Of a stretch of 64,000 nucleotides of DNA, positions 23,816 through 36,345 are shown one piece after another. The stretch comes from Gnetum montanum (taxonomy: Eukaryota; Streptophyta; Gnetopsida; Gnetales; Gnetaceae). Where the stretch lies: positions 203,740-267,739 of the forward strand of contig MNCI01008033.1 in the NCBI GenBank assembly GCA_015680685.1, given 5' to 3'. Position 1 is the first letter of the stretch. The number at the start of each line of letters is the position of its first letter. Both the position numbers and the translations under genes were made by a program. Below the pieces are notes generated by a model, which saw nothing but the letters and a program-made list of their open reading frames with translations, ran no database searches and was not told where the DNA came from.

Positions 23816-26800
23816 ATAAAGTAAATTTATGCAATACCAATGTTCTTAACGAATGTTAACACAAACATCATCAAGAAAACATTTTTGGATTCCATTAGAT
23901 TTATCATTTATAAATTTAGGAAACACTAGGAAAAAAATAAAATGAAAAACATCCAAATGTTATCCAACACTCCTTTCACACTTTTATTGCCAAGAAGCCA
24001 CCATTAGACACATATTTGGAAATACAATAGTAGCACTTACCTTGCAAATCCAATAATATTGATAAAAAGCTTCACAGCATGTAAACTAATTATGCATGTA
24101 AGAAACAAAACCTAGAAAAGGAGAGAATTGCAAATTTATATTGAAATCATTGCTTAAACAAGAAGCCATGAAATCTGGATTAACAAAATTCGTAGAGTTA
24201 AAACTCAAAATAGGCAGTGCCTACATTTTCCAATATGTCATTCATAAAAAGGAACAATGCAATGACACATTGTAATTTACAAGAGTAATCAATAGTAAAA
24301 TGAAACATCTAAGAAAGAACTTAGGGAATCAAAAACTACCTTTTTGTCCTTTTCTATATGTGTTTCTTTTCATAAAATTTTTCTAATTATTATAAATTTT
24401 CATTTAATATTAATCATGGTTATTAGATTTTAGGATAATTATAACCTTTCTTCCTATATTTCACATAGTTGAAAAAAGCATATGTATGGGTGTGCATATT
24501 CAAGCACATTTAGAATGGAAGCTTTTCTGGATGTGACCTGGGAAAAAAATAATCGAATGGCATCCCCTACTCTACAGCTAAACCTCAAATGAAAATGGAA
24601 TCAACAAGACAAACAAACAACACATGTTTAGCATTATTACAAGGAACCAGTGCCTTTAACTCCTTTGATCATAATTTTCATTTCATATGTTTTAATTTTG
24701 TTTTAAATCACTATACTGCTCTCATAAGTTGGCCAAATATATGCTCAACAATAATACAAGAATGTGAAAATGCATTGGAAACACATACATCTCCTACTTG
24801 CATACATCACTTGCACAAAATATACACCGATGTATGCAACAACATTTCTAAATTGTTAAAAAGTATTCCATTTCATATCAAAGCATAATTTTATGTGCTT
24901 CCACGTGTGTCTTTTGTTAATGCAAATAAATACTTGCAGATGTTGTAAGCATGCACATAAACATGAATACAAGTTACAATCATTAATTTTGACTCATAAA
25001 TGAGCTATTACATTTTCTTTCCACATATTTAATTTATAGTGTCTTTGTCTATTTTGAATATTGCACTCATTTCTTTCTTTAAACATTATTTTTCTATAAA
25101 CTATTAAATTAAGTCTGATTCCCTTTTCGCAAACACTTCCATTTTATTTGGATCCCTATTTTTACCTTTGTTATTTTTAGTAAAATTTAAGGCATGGGCC
25201 AAGATGAATAGTCCAAAGAAACAAACATGTGAAATTCAATAATTGAAAATTGTAATACCAAAATTAGGAAACATCATTGTAGAATTTGAAGGAATTTATA
25301 ACATGAAAATTGCAATAACTAAATCATGAAACATTACTATAAAACCTCAAAAAATGAATAAGATTCTAGCACTTCTTCGTTAGATAATGTTTCACAATTC
25401 AGTTAATACAACTATCATATTTTCCATTGTGTGCCTACCCATTTTGTCCTTGGATGTATTTTAAGTTTTGAAAAAGAAACCATAGTTGATAGGAGGTATA
25501 ATTACAAAAAGAAAATGACTAAAAAAGCAATAAACAAAATCCTAGAAATCATATAACATTTATAAAACAATATGGAATAGAGGCAAGAATAATGAGCCTA
25601 AATACTTCCCTAAGATTTTATTCAAATGCTCCTTCAAATGCTCCTCCACAAGTATAGTCCTACTCTCCTTGGTTAGCTAAGTATTAGCCAAAGCCTCAGG
25701 ATAATTTTTTGTGGTTTACTTTATGTCTTGAAACATTTGCTGCTTAAATGTTAAAATATTTTGCATTCATCTTGATTTATATTTGTTAAGAAAAAGAATT
25801 ATAATAATAGATAATTAACAATAAAAAAATATTTACAACTGAAAAAATACAACCATGCATAACTACTAGTAAGAAATGCATAGAAACCAAATGGACATTT
25901 ACATTCTTGTACTTGATTAAGATTAAAGAAACAATAACCCATCCAGTGCTATGCTATATGCTTTTATGGAATTATGAAATAAAGGCATCTAAAAAGAAAA
26001 TAAAAGGATTAAATCATGATTAGTGTTAAAAAAATGTTGAATCTATATCTATTCAAAATGCTTTGATTTAGCACTACATGTTTAAAAACCATTATCAAAT
26101 AAAATAGCTATTTGAACATCCATTGATAGTGTAACACTAAATAACAATAAATAATAAAATTCTACTAAAACAGTAATTTGGGTAAAAACCTAAATCCAAA
26201 GTCTCAATAACACTTCAAAATATTCAAAATACATTTCAAAACTTTACTCAAATTTATCATCAAAATTTGAAGAGTGAGAGAGAGGTATACCTGATAATCT
26301 TGTATTAAAGAACCAAGATACACATATTCAAAATTTCCTTTACCTAAATTAAATGTCATAATCCTTCTTGCAATCAAAAAATAGATAAAATATTATACCT
26401 ATAAATAAATAGCATAACTATCACTACTAATTTTAAGTTATCAGATCTATCATTTAAAAAAACAAATAAACATAAATTTATGTTTTGTATTTTAAAGGAA
26501 ATAGGATTAAAAAATGACGAAATCATAATCTTTGAATTAAAAGAAAATTTTTAAAAATTACAAAATTCACCATAATAATAACATTAGATGCCTTAAACAA
26601 CACAATTAATTAACAATTCTTAATTCAAACACTTGAAAGAATAACTTCCTATGTAAAATAAAAAATAGCATTTTGGGGGCACAAATAAATAGAGAGTGAA
26701 TAGAGTGAAAATAAATCTATTCTCTATAGTCTTCAACTTTCTTACAATGTTTCTTTAAATGACTTCCACCAAGTTGTACTGTAGAAACACAGTCTAAAAA

Positions 26801-28246
26801 TGTAAGGGTGCTAAAGGTTTCCCAATAATATTTTTGCTTACAGTTGATATGAGCAAACATACACCTCTGCTTGCCCTCTTAAAAGAAGAAACATAACCAT
26901 ATTTCAAGATTGAAATATAATGATATTTTATAGTGAATAAACACATCAACAATAGAAAAATCAAACCTAATAAATCCTTAAGAATCCTTGTTAGCATGTT
27001 GTCTCAATACAGTACATGTGAACTTCTATGAGCAATGGTAGAAAATACATCTCCCAAAGCTAAAAGGGACTTATATGTTTTGTTTCCTCTAATCTAATTC
27101 CTCTAGTCCCAACTTTTTGTATCCTTTAACTACTTGGAAGATCAACTAAATGAAGGCAAAAATGACGAAATGAGTTGCACATTAAGCTCCTTCCTTCAAC
27201 ATGCACTGTCAAGATCTTACAAAAAATTAAATATTTTCAACAAAAGGTTATATTACATTAATGCAATAACCATACAACTACTAATTGGATAACTTATAAT
27301 ACAACCTTAGTATCCCATTGAGTCATCTATTTTCTTGTCATACTTTACTACTAATTTGAAAATATTAATATTTTAAAGTTGTTTCTAAAATTCCAAGACT
27401 ATGCATACATGACTTATAAGTATGAATTTTTTTAAATAAAATTTGAGAAATATGAGAGAAATAAGAACGTATATTCTTAGTATAGAAGTTCATAAAAATG
27501 TTGTTTTATTCAAATTGATATGATTAGATAATATTTTAAAACTAAGAATATTAAGCTAGCACTACATTTCATCCATAAATATGGATGAGATGGAACTCCA
27601 TATTTTTGTTTATTCTCTTCTTTAATACCGAATGTATCTTTTATTTACAAGTAAAACAACCATTATGTCCCTGCAATAAATGGGATTTATGATAATAATT
27701 CTAGAGACTAGAAGAATGGTTGCTAAGTGTTAATAATTTTTATTTCCTTACAAATAATATCCTACCCCTATCCCTTTAGATGAAATTTTTTATTCTATTT
27801 AGATTATAAAAATGTATAGAGGAACCCTCTTTGAATTATGGTTGTGGTAGCCACTAGCTTGGTGGTAGCTACACCTAAAATTGAACAATTACAAAAACTC
27901 AAACTCATCAATTAAAAATATGGCCTTCAGGTGGCAAGCAATTTGTTTGATAGTTACTAAAAATACATGAGTTTTATATAGATAATGATGTGATAATACC
28001 ATAGGAATTTATTAAGGTAACAAAGAAGAAAGCTGTCAAGTTTTCATTCTTTTCTATCCAAGCTTCTCAGTTTACATTTTATGAAGGACCATGTAAGCAG
28101 ATAATTTTTTTTTAATGTGTAAGGAGTGATAGACCGTTTGTCATGAAGATGTGGTGAGCATTGCTTACTATAAATTCTAGGCTATCATCAGAAAAATTAA
28201 AGGTTTGGAAGCTTAACAGCGAAGCAGGGTTTAAGCCAACATCTTT

Positions 28247-28402
28247 TTCAAACATTTTTTGGCCAATTCTAAATAGAGGTATTTATCATAAAGGATTTAA
28301 ATGGAATATTTTTTACTTAGAAAATTCAAACATTTTTTGGCCAATTTTGAATAGAGGTATTTATCATAAAGGATTTAAATGGAATATGTTTTACTTATAA
28401 AA
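28247..28402. repeat. Two-copy tandem duplication, period 78 bp
   Basis: Copies 28247-28324 and 28325-28402 are nearly identical (few substitutions), beginning TTCAAACATTTTTTGGCCAA. This is the youngest-looking tandem duplication in the window. Confidence 0.92.
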
Positions 28403-28423
28403 TAGATATTTCATATTTTCTTA

Positions 28424-28468
28424 ACACACACATGCACACGAACACACACACATGCACACACACACACA
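28424..28468. repeat. CA-rich microsatellite
   Basis: Interrupted (CA)n with TGCACAC variants. Confidence 0.85.
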
Positions 28469-29260
28469 TAGTTTTTACTTTTATAATCAAATTCTATATA
28501 AACAAGATATTGCAAGTTTGCATCACTTATTCCACATTTGTGATTGCTTGTATTAAACTACAAGTGCTTAAAGGGTCCATTTACTCTAATAAAAATATCA
28601 AAGAGATCTCTTATATTATTTTAAGGTCATTCTAAATGCACATGATATTTTACTTGGAATTACACTTGGTTTTTATGATACTTGGAATAAGAATGGAGTT
28701 TCCCTATGCAAATGTTGTTAAATGTTCTTTTTCTGTGGTGAAAATTCCCTTCTATTATTGAAACATGGAAGGTTTGACACTTGTAAATGAAGAGTTAGGA
28801 GGATTTTAGACCATGTTAATCAATCATTGCTTTCAAACTTGTTATGTGCTTAAATTTTCACCTGATTCTTGCTAAGCATTAGTTTTACTTTATAAAATCA
28901 AACAAAAATGAATATTCACTCTTTTTTTCTTCATCTGCTAACAACAACCTTATCTTAATAAGAAATAACAATGAAAGGAAATAGAAAACAAAAAACACCT
29001 CATCCTTCTCTCTATCCCAAAATCCATTGAAAAGACACCAAACCTACAACCATAACTACTATATTTAAACATCAAGATTTGAAGCTCTTAAGTAAATACA
29101 AATAAATATATTGTAACTTCCAAACTTGTATTCACCACTTATGTTTATAGCTGCCAACACCCCTAATAATTTGTCACCGCCACCAACACTAACATTTTGT
29201 AACTAGCATCAACACTAACACTTTGTAGTTGCCACTTTGACAACAATTAACTATCATAAG

Positions 29261-30177
29261 TGATAAGCATCAAAGTGTCGCATCGACGAGGCCCCATTTA
29301 TGTAGTGTTGCCCCGTCAATGGGGCCATGTCAATGTAGCATTTTCTATGTCTACAAGGCCCTGTCAACATAGTCCTATAGCAAAAACTATAAATACAAGC
29401 TCTCAGCTATGTTTATGAATAATTCAAATCATAGTAGTAGCAGAGCTCTTGCAGTTTGTCCATTTGAAAGTTAGAATATTTCTCTGAGTGCTCACAGCAA
29501 GAGCTTGAAAGTGTACAGATCTTTATTAGAACATTGTTGTACTTGAACCACACTAATGTGTATGAAAATAAAGATAAGCCTTTTGATCAAATCTTTTGGC
29601 ACTTAGAATAGATTAATGGTTTATTTATGTGCTTATAGTTTTTATTAATTATGCTATTAATTAAGCTAATTAGAATTTAAGTGATAATTTAATTAATTAA
29701 GCTAAATAGATTAAACACATAAGTATGACCACTTCGAGCATAAACACATATTTGCTTGGTAAGCCCAGTAGTGTTATTGCTTGATGCACCCAGTAGCGTA
29801 GCGCTTAGTACCCCAACAGTGGATACATGGGTTTAGGATGTGTATAATAAGTGGGATTGGATGCTTATGTTAGGACTATTTAGAGATTAGTTAGTTTGTT
29901 AGACTAAATTAGTGGTAAAATTACTTCATCTCTCTACTTTGAGCACCAAAGAACATAAAACACAAAATAATAAAACGCATATGCCTCAATTACACTTAAC
30001 CATACCATGTGCATCATAAGTGTAATTAGGAATACAACAAATGACCATTAGGGCAACATTTACTTCCTAGAACACTAGTGTATCGAACACTATAGAGTCT
30101 ACAAAATTTGATCAGATTGCACATGAATGCTTTGTGATTCGTATGGTTGGGTGTAGGGGTACCTCGACTACTCATCA
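29261..30177 (+). repeat. 5' LTR of element A
   Basis: 917 bp, TGATAAG...CTCATCA. U3 has GGCCCC-type palindromic motifs (GAGGCCCCAT, CCCCGTCAATGGGGCC, AAGGCCCTGTCAACAT) before a TATA box (TATAAATA, 29388-29395). A poly(A) signal AATAAA lies near 29569. Confidence 0.9.
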
Positions 30178-30178
30178 T

Positions 30179-30196
30179 TGGTGTTGTTGTTAGGGA
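30179..30196 (+). other. Primer binding site of element A (tRNA-Asp type)
   Basis: TGGTGTTGTTGTTAGGGA, compared with TGGCGCCGTTGCCGGGGA expected for plant tRNA-Asp. The differences are almost all C-to-T or G-to-A. Confidence 0.65.
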
Positions 30197-30325
30197 CTCT
30201 ATTGTTGAAACATGTGCTACCTATGATTAGTTAATATCATTAAAATTGTTGGATGAACCCCAAGGTTGACATCATTCTCAATTATATAATTACAAAAGCA
30301 CATTGATTATTTTGTTTATTGCAAA

Positions 30326-32640
30326 ATGTCTTCTTCTTCTCACAAGCATGAAGACATTAAACCGCCCATCCCACAAGAGTGCAAAGTGGTATATACTCAT
30401 TTCAATGAGTATGTACCTGACTTCACCTTCATCCTACACCAGGATTAGTAGCTGTGATGGTGTGACATGGAGGGCAACATTGTAATGCTCTCTAATCAAT
30501 TTGTGCCTGGGATGCTATTTCAAACTTTTAAGAGGGTGGGCATCCTAGATCTTCAAGAGGAATACATTTTGCATGGTTATGACACTCGGGACTATCATCC
30601 CATTGAAACACAATGCAGGAGAGATCAACACCAATAGAAGCACCATGAGTTTGCAAAGGGAAAACACTTTACCAATCCCTTGTTCCTACTAAACCAAACC
30701 AATAATGAGGATCCTTCCTCTGGGGATTCTCAACATGAAGATTCTCCATCCTCAATTATTGGTGATGGGGATGTGACCCTAAACCTATGGTCAACTATTA
30801 ACAAACCAGGTTTAGAAAAAAGTGACAATTAAGGCAGGGACTTAGGCAAACATCACGATGGCACTGAATCTAAGGATTGTAACCATGACAAGTGACAATA
30901 TGATGGTAGACATTATGGTGGTGGTGGTTCACCTTCCTCTTCATCCTCTTCATCCAATTCCAAACAATCCTCTTCATCTTTTGGTTCTAATAGAAGTTGT
31001 CTAAGAAATAATCATGATAGAGGTGCTCAATGGGACAACAATACTGATCACCAAGCTTGTAATGAATGAAGGGCTGGCAGAAATCATCATCGGTGTCATC
31101 GACACAATGATCGTGATGAACCTCTATTGGTAAATCGAAGCATGCTTAACATCATAGAGTTAGTTAAGATTCCAACCTAACATGTGAAAGATAGTTAGAT
31201 CAAGCACTTGGACATGAACATTATCCTAAGATTTGAGGGGGATATAACTCTAATTTGCAAACATATCTACAAGCTTTCCATGATGCTTGTGCCTTATAGA
31301 ACATTGAAAATGATTGTCAAAAACTCAAACTCTTTTCCAAGACACTCATCAATAAGGTATAAAGTTGGTACCAGTCCTTAGAGCTAGAATCCATTTGCAG
31401 ATGGAGTACCATGTTGGAACTATTTAATGGCAAATGCCAGACATACTCCAGAGTGTCTAATTTGAGAAGGAAAATTCAAGGTTGAAAATAGGGAACACAT
31501 GAACCCTTGCATGTCACCATGGGTAGATATTATACTCTCTTACACTAATGCCCTAGGCATGGTTATTCTTAGAGGGAACAACTCCACCACATCATAGATG
31601 GGCTCAAAGCAGAAACCAGAAGAACTCTTGGGGTCTATACCCAAGGGAGATTGTTTGAACTAAGAGCTCATCAGATCCAAAGGCTAATAGAGAAGGTAGC
31701 AAAAGAAGAAGGTGAGTTGCAAAAAATGGAAAGTGTAGAAGAATACAATAGGAACCCTTTGATTAGGAAAAGGGAGGTTCAATTTTGTGACAAGGAGAAG
31801 TCACCACTCAATGAAGTGTTGAATAGGAAAACCTTGCCCATCCAAAAATCCATTTCTAACATTTTGTCAAAGGTTAATAAATTATGGGACTCTTTGGATG
31901 AGAAGTTCCAAACTGCTATGAAGATTGCTAAAGAATCCAAAGAGAAGAATAGTGAGCACAACTATATGAGGTACAAAGAAGCTAAATGTGCCTACTAGAG
32001 AGGTAAGGGCAAAGCTATTGCAATAAAAGAAGTTGTGAAGATAGACTTTGATAATGATTTTGGGTGTGACATCTATTAGTATGAACATCCTAAGGGATGT
32101 TGCCCTATGATGTCACACTTACAAGAGTCTATCATGTACACATTGAATCCTCAACTAGCATGGAGGCAATCACCCAGACCATTGCCTTACCCTCAAGACA
32201 ATTCAAGGTAGTTCCACTAGCAACAACAAGCATACTATCCAAGTGGAGCTCCACCATAACCGTATGAGTAATACCAATAGTGACATCGACCACATTCATG
32301 GGGAATTCCATCACCAATACAGAAGTACCCTTATAGGCAACTAGATCCATATGGGTACTATGTTCACCAACCTATTTCTCCATGAAGCTTTATAAGCGAT
32401 ACCTCATTCCAACATCACTATTACCCTCTAAAGTACCATTAAACTCATTCACCATCTACTCAAGGGAAGAACCCATATCCATACCATCATCCACATGCTT
32501 CTATGTACATCCCTCCACCCTCAACCCAATTACCTCCTGCTCCATCTATGGAGAGTGAAATTCCTCCACAACCATAACAATGAAATGCTACAAGGGCTGT
32601 AAATTTACAACTAACCTTTTAACCAAGTGGTTTGGATAAT
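30326..32640 (+). pseudogene. gag: Degenerate gag of element A
   Basis: The start at ATG 30326 (MSSSSHKHED) is about 150 bp inside the LTR, matching element B. The N-terminal part is Ser/His/Asn-rich. The capsid core (about 31230-31730) is spread over frames and aligns block by block with element B gag (KLKLFSKTLI, STMLELFN, HHIIDGL, QGRLFELRAHQIQRLI). The open part 31651-31998 ends in a Lys-rich helical stretch. The zinc knuckle remnant is CDIY-stop-YEHPKGCC (about 32067), then a Tyr/Pro/Gln-rich tail (about 32140-32600). Several tail stops stand where Gln codons are expected, fitting C-to-T decay. Non-functional. Confidence 0.85.
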
Positions 32641-32809
32641 TAATCTAGGAAATAACCATTTTTCCAACCCAATAGTCCTCCTAAACCCATGCAGCTAGTT
32701 GTCCTACATCTCTAGCATCCTCATCCTTTACATCAAACACATTCAAGAGCCCTTCAAACCAAATGCTACCTCAAATCTGCACTATGATACTAACCCATGC
32801 TATTTATGA

Positions 32810-33220
32810 TTGGACCAAGGTTGACAACCTTCTCATGAAAACATCTAACCCAGGAAGTCCTCTTATTTACTTATAGATTTTTGGACATGAGCCATGCAAG
32901 GCTCTTCTTGATTTTGGTTCTGGTGTCAATCTCATCTCCTATGACATATACAAGGCCTAGAACCTACCACCTTTCAAAAAGAGCAACATCCATTTGGAAT
33001 TGGAAAACTAGCCAATCACTATCCATTTGGGGCTAGTGGAGGACATTTTAACCATAGTTTGTGGGTGCTCCTATCCTAGCAATCTTTTGGTGATCAAGGT
33101 TGAGAACTGAAAAGGCAACTTTCCCATCATTATGGGAAGGGCTTGGTTAAGCATGGTTGATGCACGAATGGACATAAGGGACCTCTCCTTGAAAATATCC
33201 AAGGAAAATTAATTTGAAAA
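32810..33220 (+). pseudogene. Aspartic protease of element A
   Basis: Retroviral-type aspartic protease. The active-site segment reads ALLDFGSGVNLISYDIY (about 32907), where Ty3/gypsy members have LLD-T/L-G-(A/S)-S-INL. Downstream are HLGLVEDILTIV and NFPIIMGRAWLSMVDA (about 33118-33165), the latter matching the usual ILGRPFLAT flap-end motif. In-frame stops are present. It would process the Gag-Pol polyprotein in an active element. Confidence 0.8.
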
Positions 33221-33879
33221 ACTAGAGAAGAAGCTTGTTCCATGCATCATGTACATTAATATCAGGTGCAATTGCGTGCAAAAAATTTGGTTCATTAAGA
33301 GTACATTCATTAAAGCATGCAATCAGTGTGCACATGAAACTAATATTCAAAGGTGCCTGCATGCAATAGCCACAAAATAGGATGATACCTAGTGGCTGAT
33401 AGCTAACTCTAACAGTAGCACATTATGCATGGAAACAACTAAGAGCCTAACATGTACTTATGTTGAATGCATGGATGAACTTGAGCAAGTTCATCACCAA
33501 CTCTCTAATAATGAAGATGATGATACCTATTGGGGAGAGTTGGTAATCCCTAATAATTTTAAGCAGAAGCCCCTAGAGTTAAAAATTCTACCAACCAACA
33601 TGGAGCATGCATTTTTAAATAATAGCAAACTAGTTATAATCAATGCAAATCTTGCTTCCAAATAAAAAGATAAGTTGTTGATGGTTGTCAACAAATGTCC
33701 AATAGCCTTTTCTTGGTCATATCCCAAGCTGATTGGAATCGATCCAAGGATATGGTGACATTGCATTTACATCAACTTGACAATGAAGCCAAGAAGGCAA
33801 CCACAAAGGTTATTAAACCCCAAGTTGAAGCAAATCATCAAGAAGGAAATAGAACTCCTCAAGGCATGATTCATCTATC

Positions 33880-35045
33880 TTGTCATAGATAGTGAGTGGG
33901 TTATTCCACTCATAATTATGCTAAAGAAAGGTGGAAATTGGTTGGTCTACATCGACTTTAGGCTATTAAATATGATAGTATTTAAAGATCATTTCCCATT
34001 TCCATTTATGGACCAAGTGTTGGACACCATATCTAGACATTGCTATTATAGCTTCTTGGATGGTTATAGTAACTATAACCAAATCCAAATTGTGCTAGAT
34101 AATTAGGCCAAAACACCATTCATGAGTCCTTGAGGGACTTTTGCATATTGTAAGATGCCATTTCGTTTGCACAATGCCCCTGCAACATTCCAATGCCTAG
34201 TCCTTAGTATTTTTCAACAACAGATTGGTAGTGGGGTAGAAGTCTTTATGGATGACTTTTTTACCTATGGGGCTACATTTGAGCAAGCCCTAAATCACCT
34301 TGAGTAGGTACTAAAAAGATATTTTAAAACAAACCTTAGGCTCAATTAGTAGAAAATCCATCTAATGGTCAAGGAAGGCATAGTACTGGGGCATTGGATT
34401 TCACAAGAAAGGATTGAGGTAGACCTTAAAAAGATAAGGATCATACAAGGAATCACATGCCAACCAGAGATAGTCAAAGACATCTGATCATTCCTTGGAG
34501 ACACTGGCTACTACTGGTGATTCATAGAGAATTTCTCTAAGATTGCAAAGTCATTGGTCAAGCTTATGAAAAAATATGCTCCATTCATCTGGATCAAGAA
34601 GTGTGAACATGCATTCCAACTATTAAAAGAAAAATTCATAGAAACTCCAATTCTACGGGCACTAGATTAGTCCAAACCATTTCATATACTGAAAAATGCA
34701 TCTAATTATGTCTTAGGAGTTGTGCTTACATAGTTGGATGATAAGAAACATCCATATTACATCTACTATGTAAGTCAAAGCATTGTGGATGCACAGTTGA
34801 ATTACACCACAACTGAGAAGGAACTAATGGTAGTGGTGTACACTCTTGAAAAGTTCAAGCACTATGTGCTTGGCTATAAAGTATTTGTGCACACTAATCA
34901 TAGTGTCATTCACTTCCTAATGAACAAGCTAACGGTGAGCCTCCATATCATATGGTGGCTTCTAATCTTGCAGGAATTCGATCTCACAATGGTAGATTGA
35001 AAAGGGACTAAGAATGTGGTCTCTAATTGCCTCTCTTAATTAAGA
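33880..35045 (+). pseudogene. Reverse transcriptase and RNase H of element A
   Basis: The RT fingers/palm are readable: LVYIDFRLLN (about 33944), FPFMDQVLD, SFLDGYSNYNQIQI (about 34054), MPFRLHNAPATFQ (about 34155) and the catalytic box VFMDDFFTYG (about 34240; usual form V(Y/F)(M/I)DD). The connection region GHWISQERIEVD and FLGDTGYYW follows, then RNase H remains (YYVSQSIVDAQLNYTTTEKELMVVVYTLEKF, given here as separate blocks YYVSQSIVDAQLNY and TTEKELMVVVYTLEKF, 34734-35000). Stops at for example 34105, 34132, 34305, 34668 and 34998 disable it. The sequence matches Ty3/gypsy RT, not copia. Confidence 0.88.
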
Positions 35046-35099
35046 TGGGATAATAAAGAGGAGGAAATTTTGCTCTCTCATTAATTTCTAGATGAAATT

Positions 35100-36345
35100 C
35101 TCCTTACTGCCCATAAAAACAAAATGGTATGATGGAATCCTTACTTACCTTCTCACTTAGGAGATGCCACAAGATTTGAACTTTAGGAAGAAACAACAGT
35201 TTCTTCATTAGGCTAAGGTGTGCACTGATGGCCTGGTTCATTGGTGTATCCCTGATGCAGACCAATTGCATATTCTCTAAGATGCTCATGAAGACCCTTA
35301 TGGAGGCCACTATGCTGGGAGATGCATGACCATAAAAATCCCAATGGGAAGATACTATTGGCCTACAATCTTCAGGAATTCCTACTAGTTTGTTCAATCT
35401 TGTAAATGCTATCAACAAGATGGTGGGATGACTACATGAATGAAGGGCCCTCAACAATGGATTCAACCACTAGAGCCCTTTGACATATGAGGCATAGACT
35501 TCATCGGTCCCATCACACCCATGTCCAATGGAAAGGTATACATCATCGTAGCAATCAACTACTACATCAAATGGGTAGAAGCAATAGCCATCATTGATTG
35601 TACATCATCCATTGCTACTCAATTTGTATAACAAAATGTTGTAAATAGGTTTGGGATGCCACGTGAATTGATTTCTGATAATGAAAATCATTTTATAGAT
35701 GTCACTTTTTGAAAACCCATGCAACACTTGGGGGTCAAACATAAGTTAATAACACCCTATCACCGCAAGCCAATGGTCAAGAAGAGATAACTAACATGGA
35801 GATCACAAAGATCCTAACAAGAACCATAAGCAACTATAGAAGAGACTAGAGCAAAAAAACTCAACAATTCCCTTTGGGCCTACTACTCAACATGGAAACT
35901 CCCTATTAGCTACTCTCCCTACAAGTTAGTGTATGGAAAAATTTCAATGCTCTTGATTCAATCCAAGCTCTATACACTTTCAATAGCCTGTGAACTGAAT
36001 CTTGACCTAATCCTAGCACAAAAAGAAATACTGATTAACCTCAACATGTTGGACAAAAATCGATTAGTGGCCCTATCTTTAAATGAAGTGCACAAGGCAT
36101 TCAACAAGCAACATCATGACCTTGGAATACAGAAAGTAAAATTTCAACCGAGAGATAAGGTTGTCTACCAGAACCCCACACATGTACCCTAGAAAATAAA
36201 ATTTCAAACATTGTAGGAGGGATCCTATATAATTAACAAAACCTTTCCTTCTTGGGCCATGACCATATACAAACCTGAGAGCCCAAATAAAAATTAGTTG
36301 ATCACAATCCAATAAGTAAAACCTTTCCATGAACCCAAGCAAGCC
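35100..36345 (+). pseudogene. Integrase of element A
   Basis: The zinc-binding remnant includes GGHYAGRCMTIKI and SCKCYQQDGG (about 35300-35425). The core has FIGPITPMSNGKVYIIVAI (about 35501; first Asp of DDE just upstream), FGMPRELISDNENHF (second Asp, about 35655) and a frameshifted PQANGQEE-like glutamate site near 35770. The C-terminal part (35929-36192) includes VHKAFNKQHHDLGIQKVKFQPRDKVVY. No chromodomain follows, which separates it from chromoviruses. Stops and a frameshift make it inactive. Confidence 0.85.

Larger units (their letters stand above)
23816..29255. other. AT-rich spacer
   Basis: No protein relic, RNA gene or element end could be supported. It contains the 78 bp tandem duplication at 28247-28402 and a CA microsatellite at 28424-28468. 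Confidence 0.5.

Noticed and set aside
24589-24888. 99-residue plus-strand frame
   Set aside because: No family resemblance and no start or promoter context; plausible by chance.
26794-26997. Minus-strand frame with hydrophobic N-terminal segment
   Set aside because: AT-rich hydrophobic bias; nothing identifiable.
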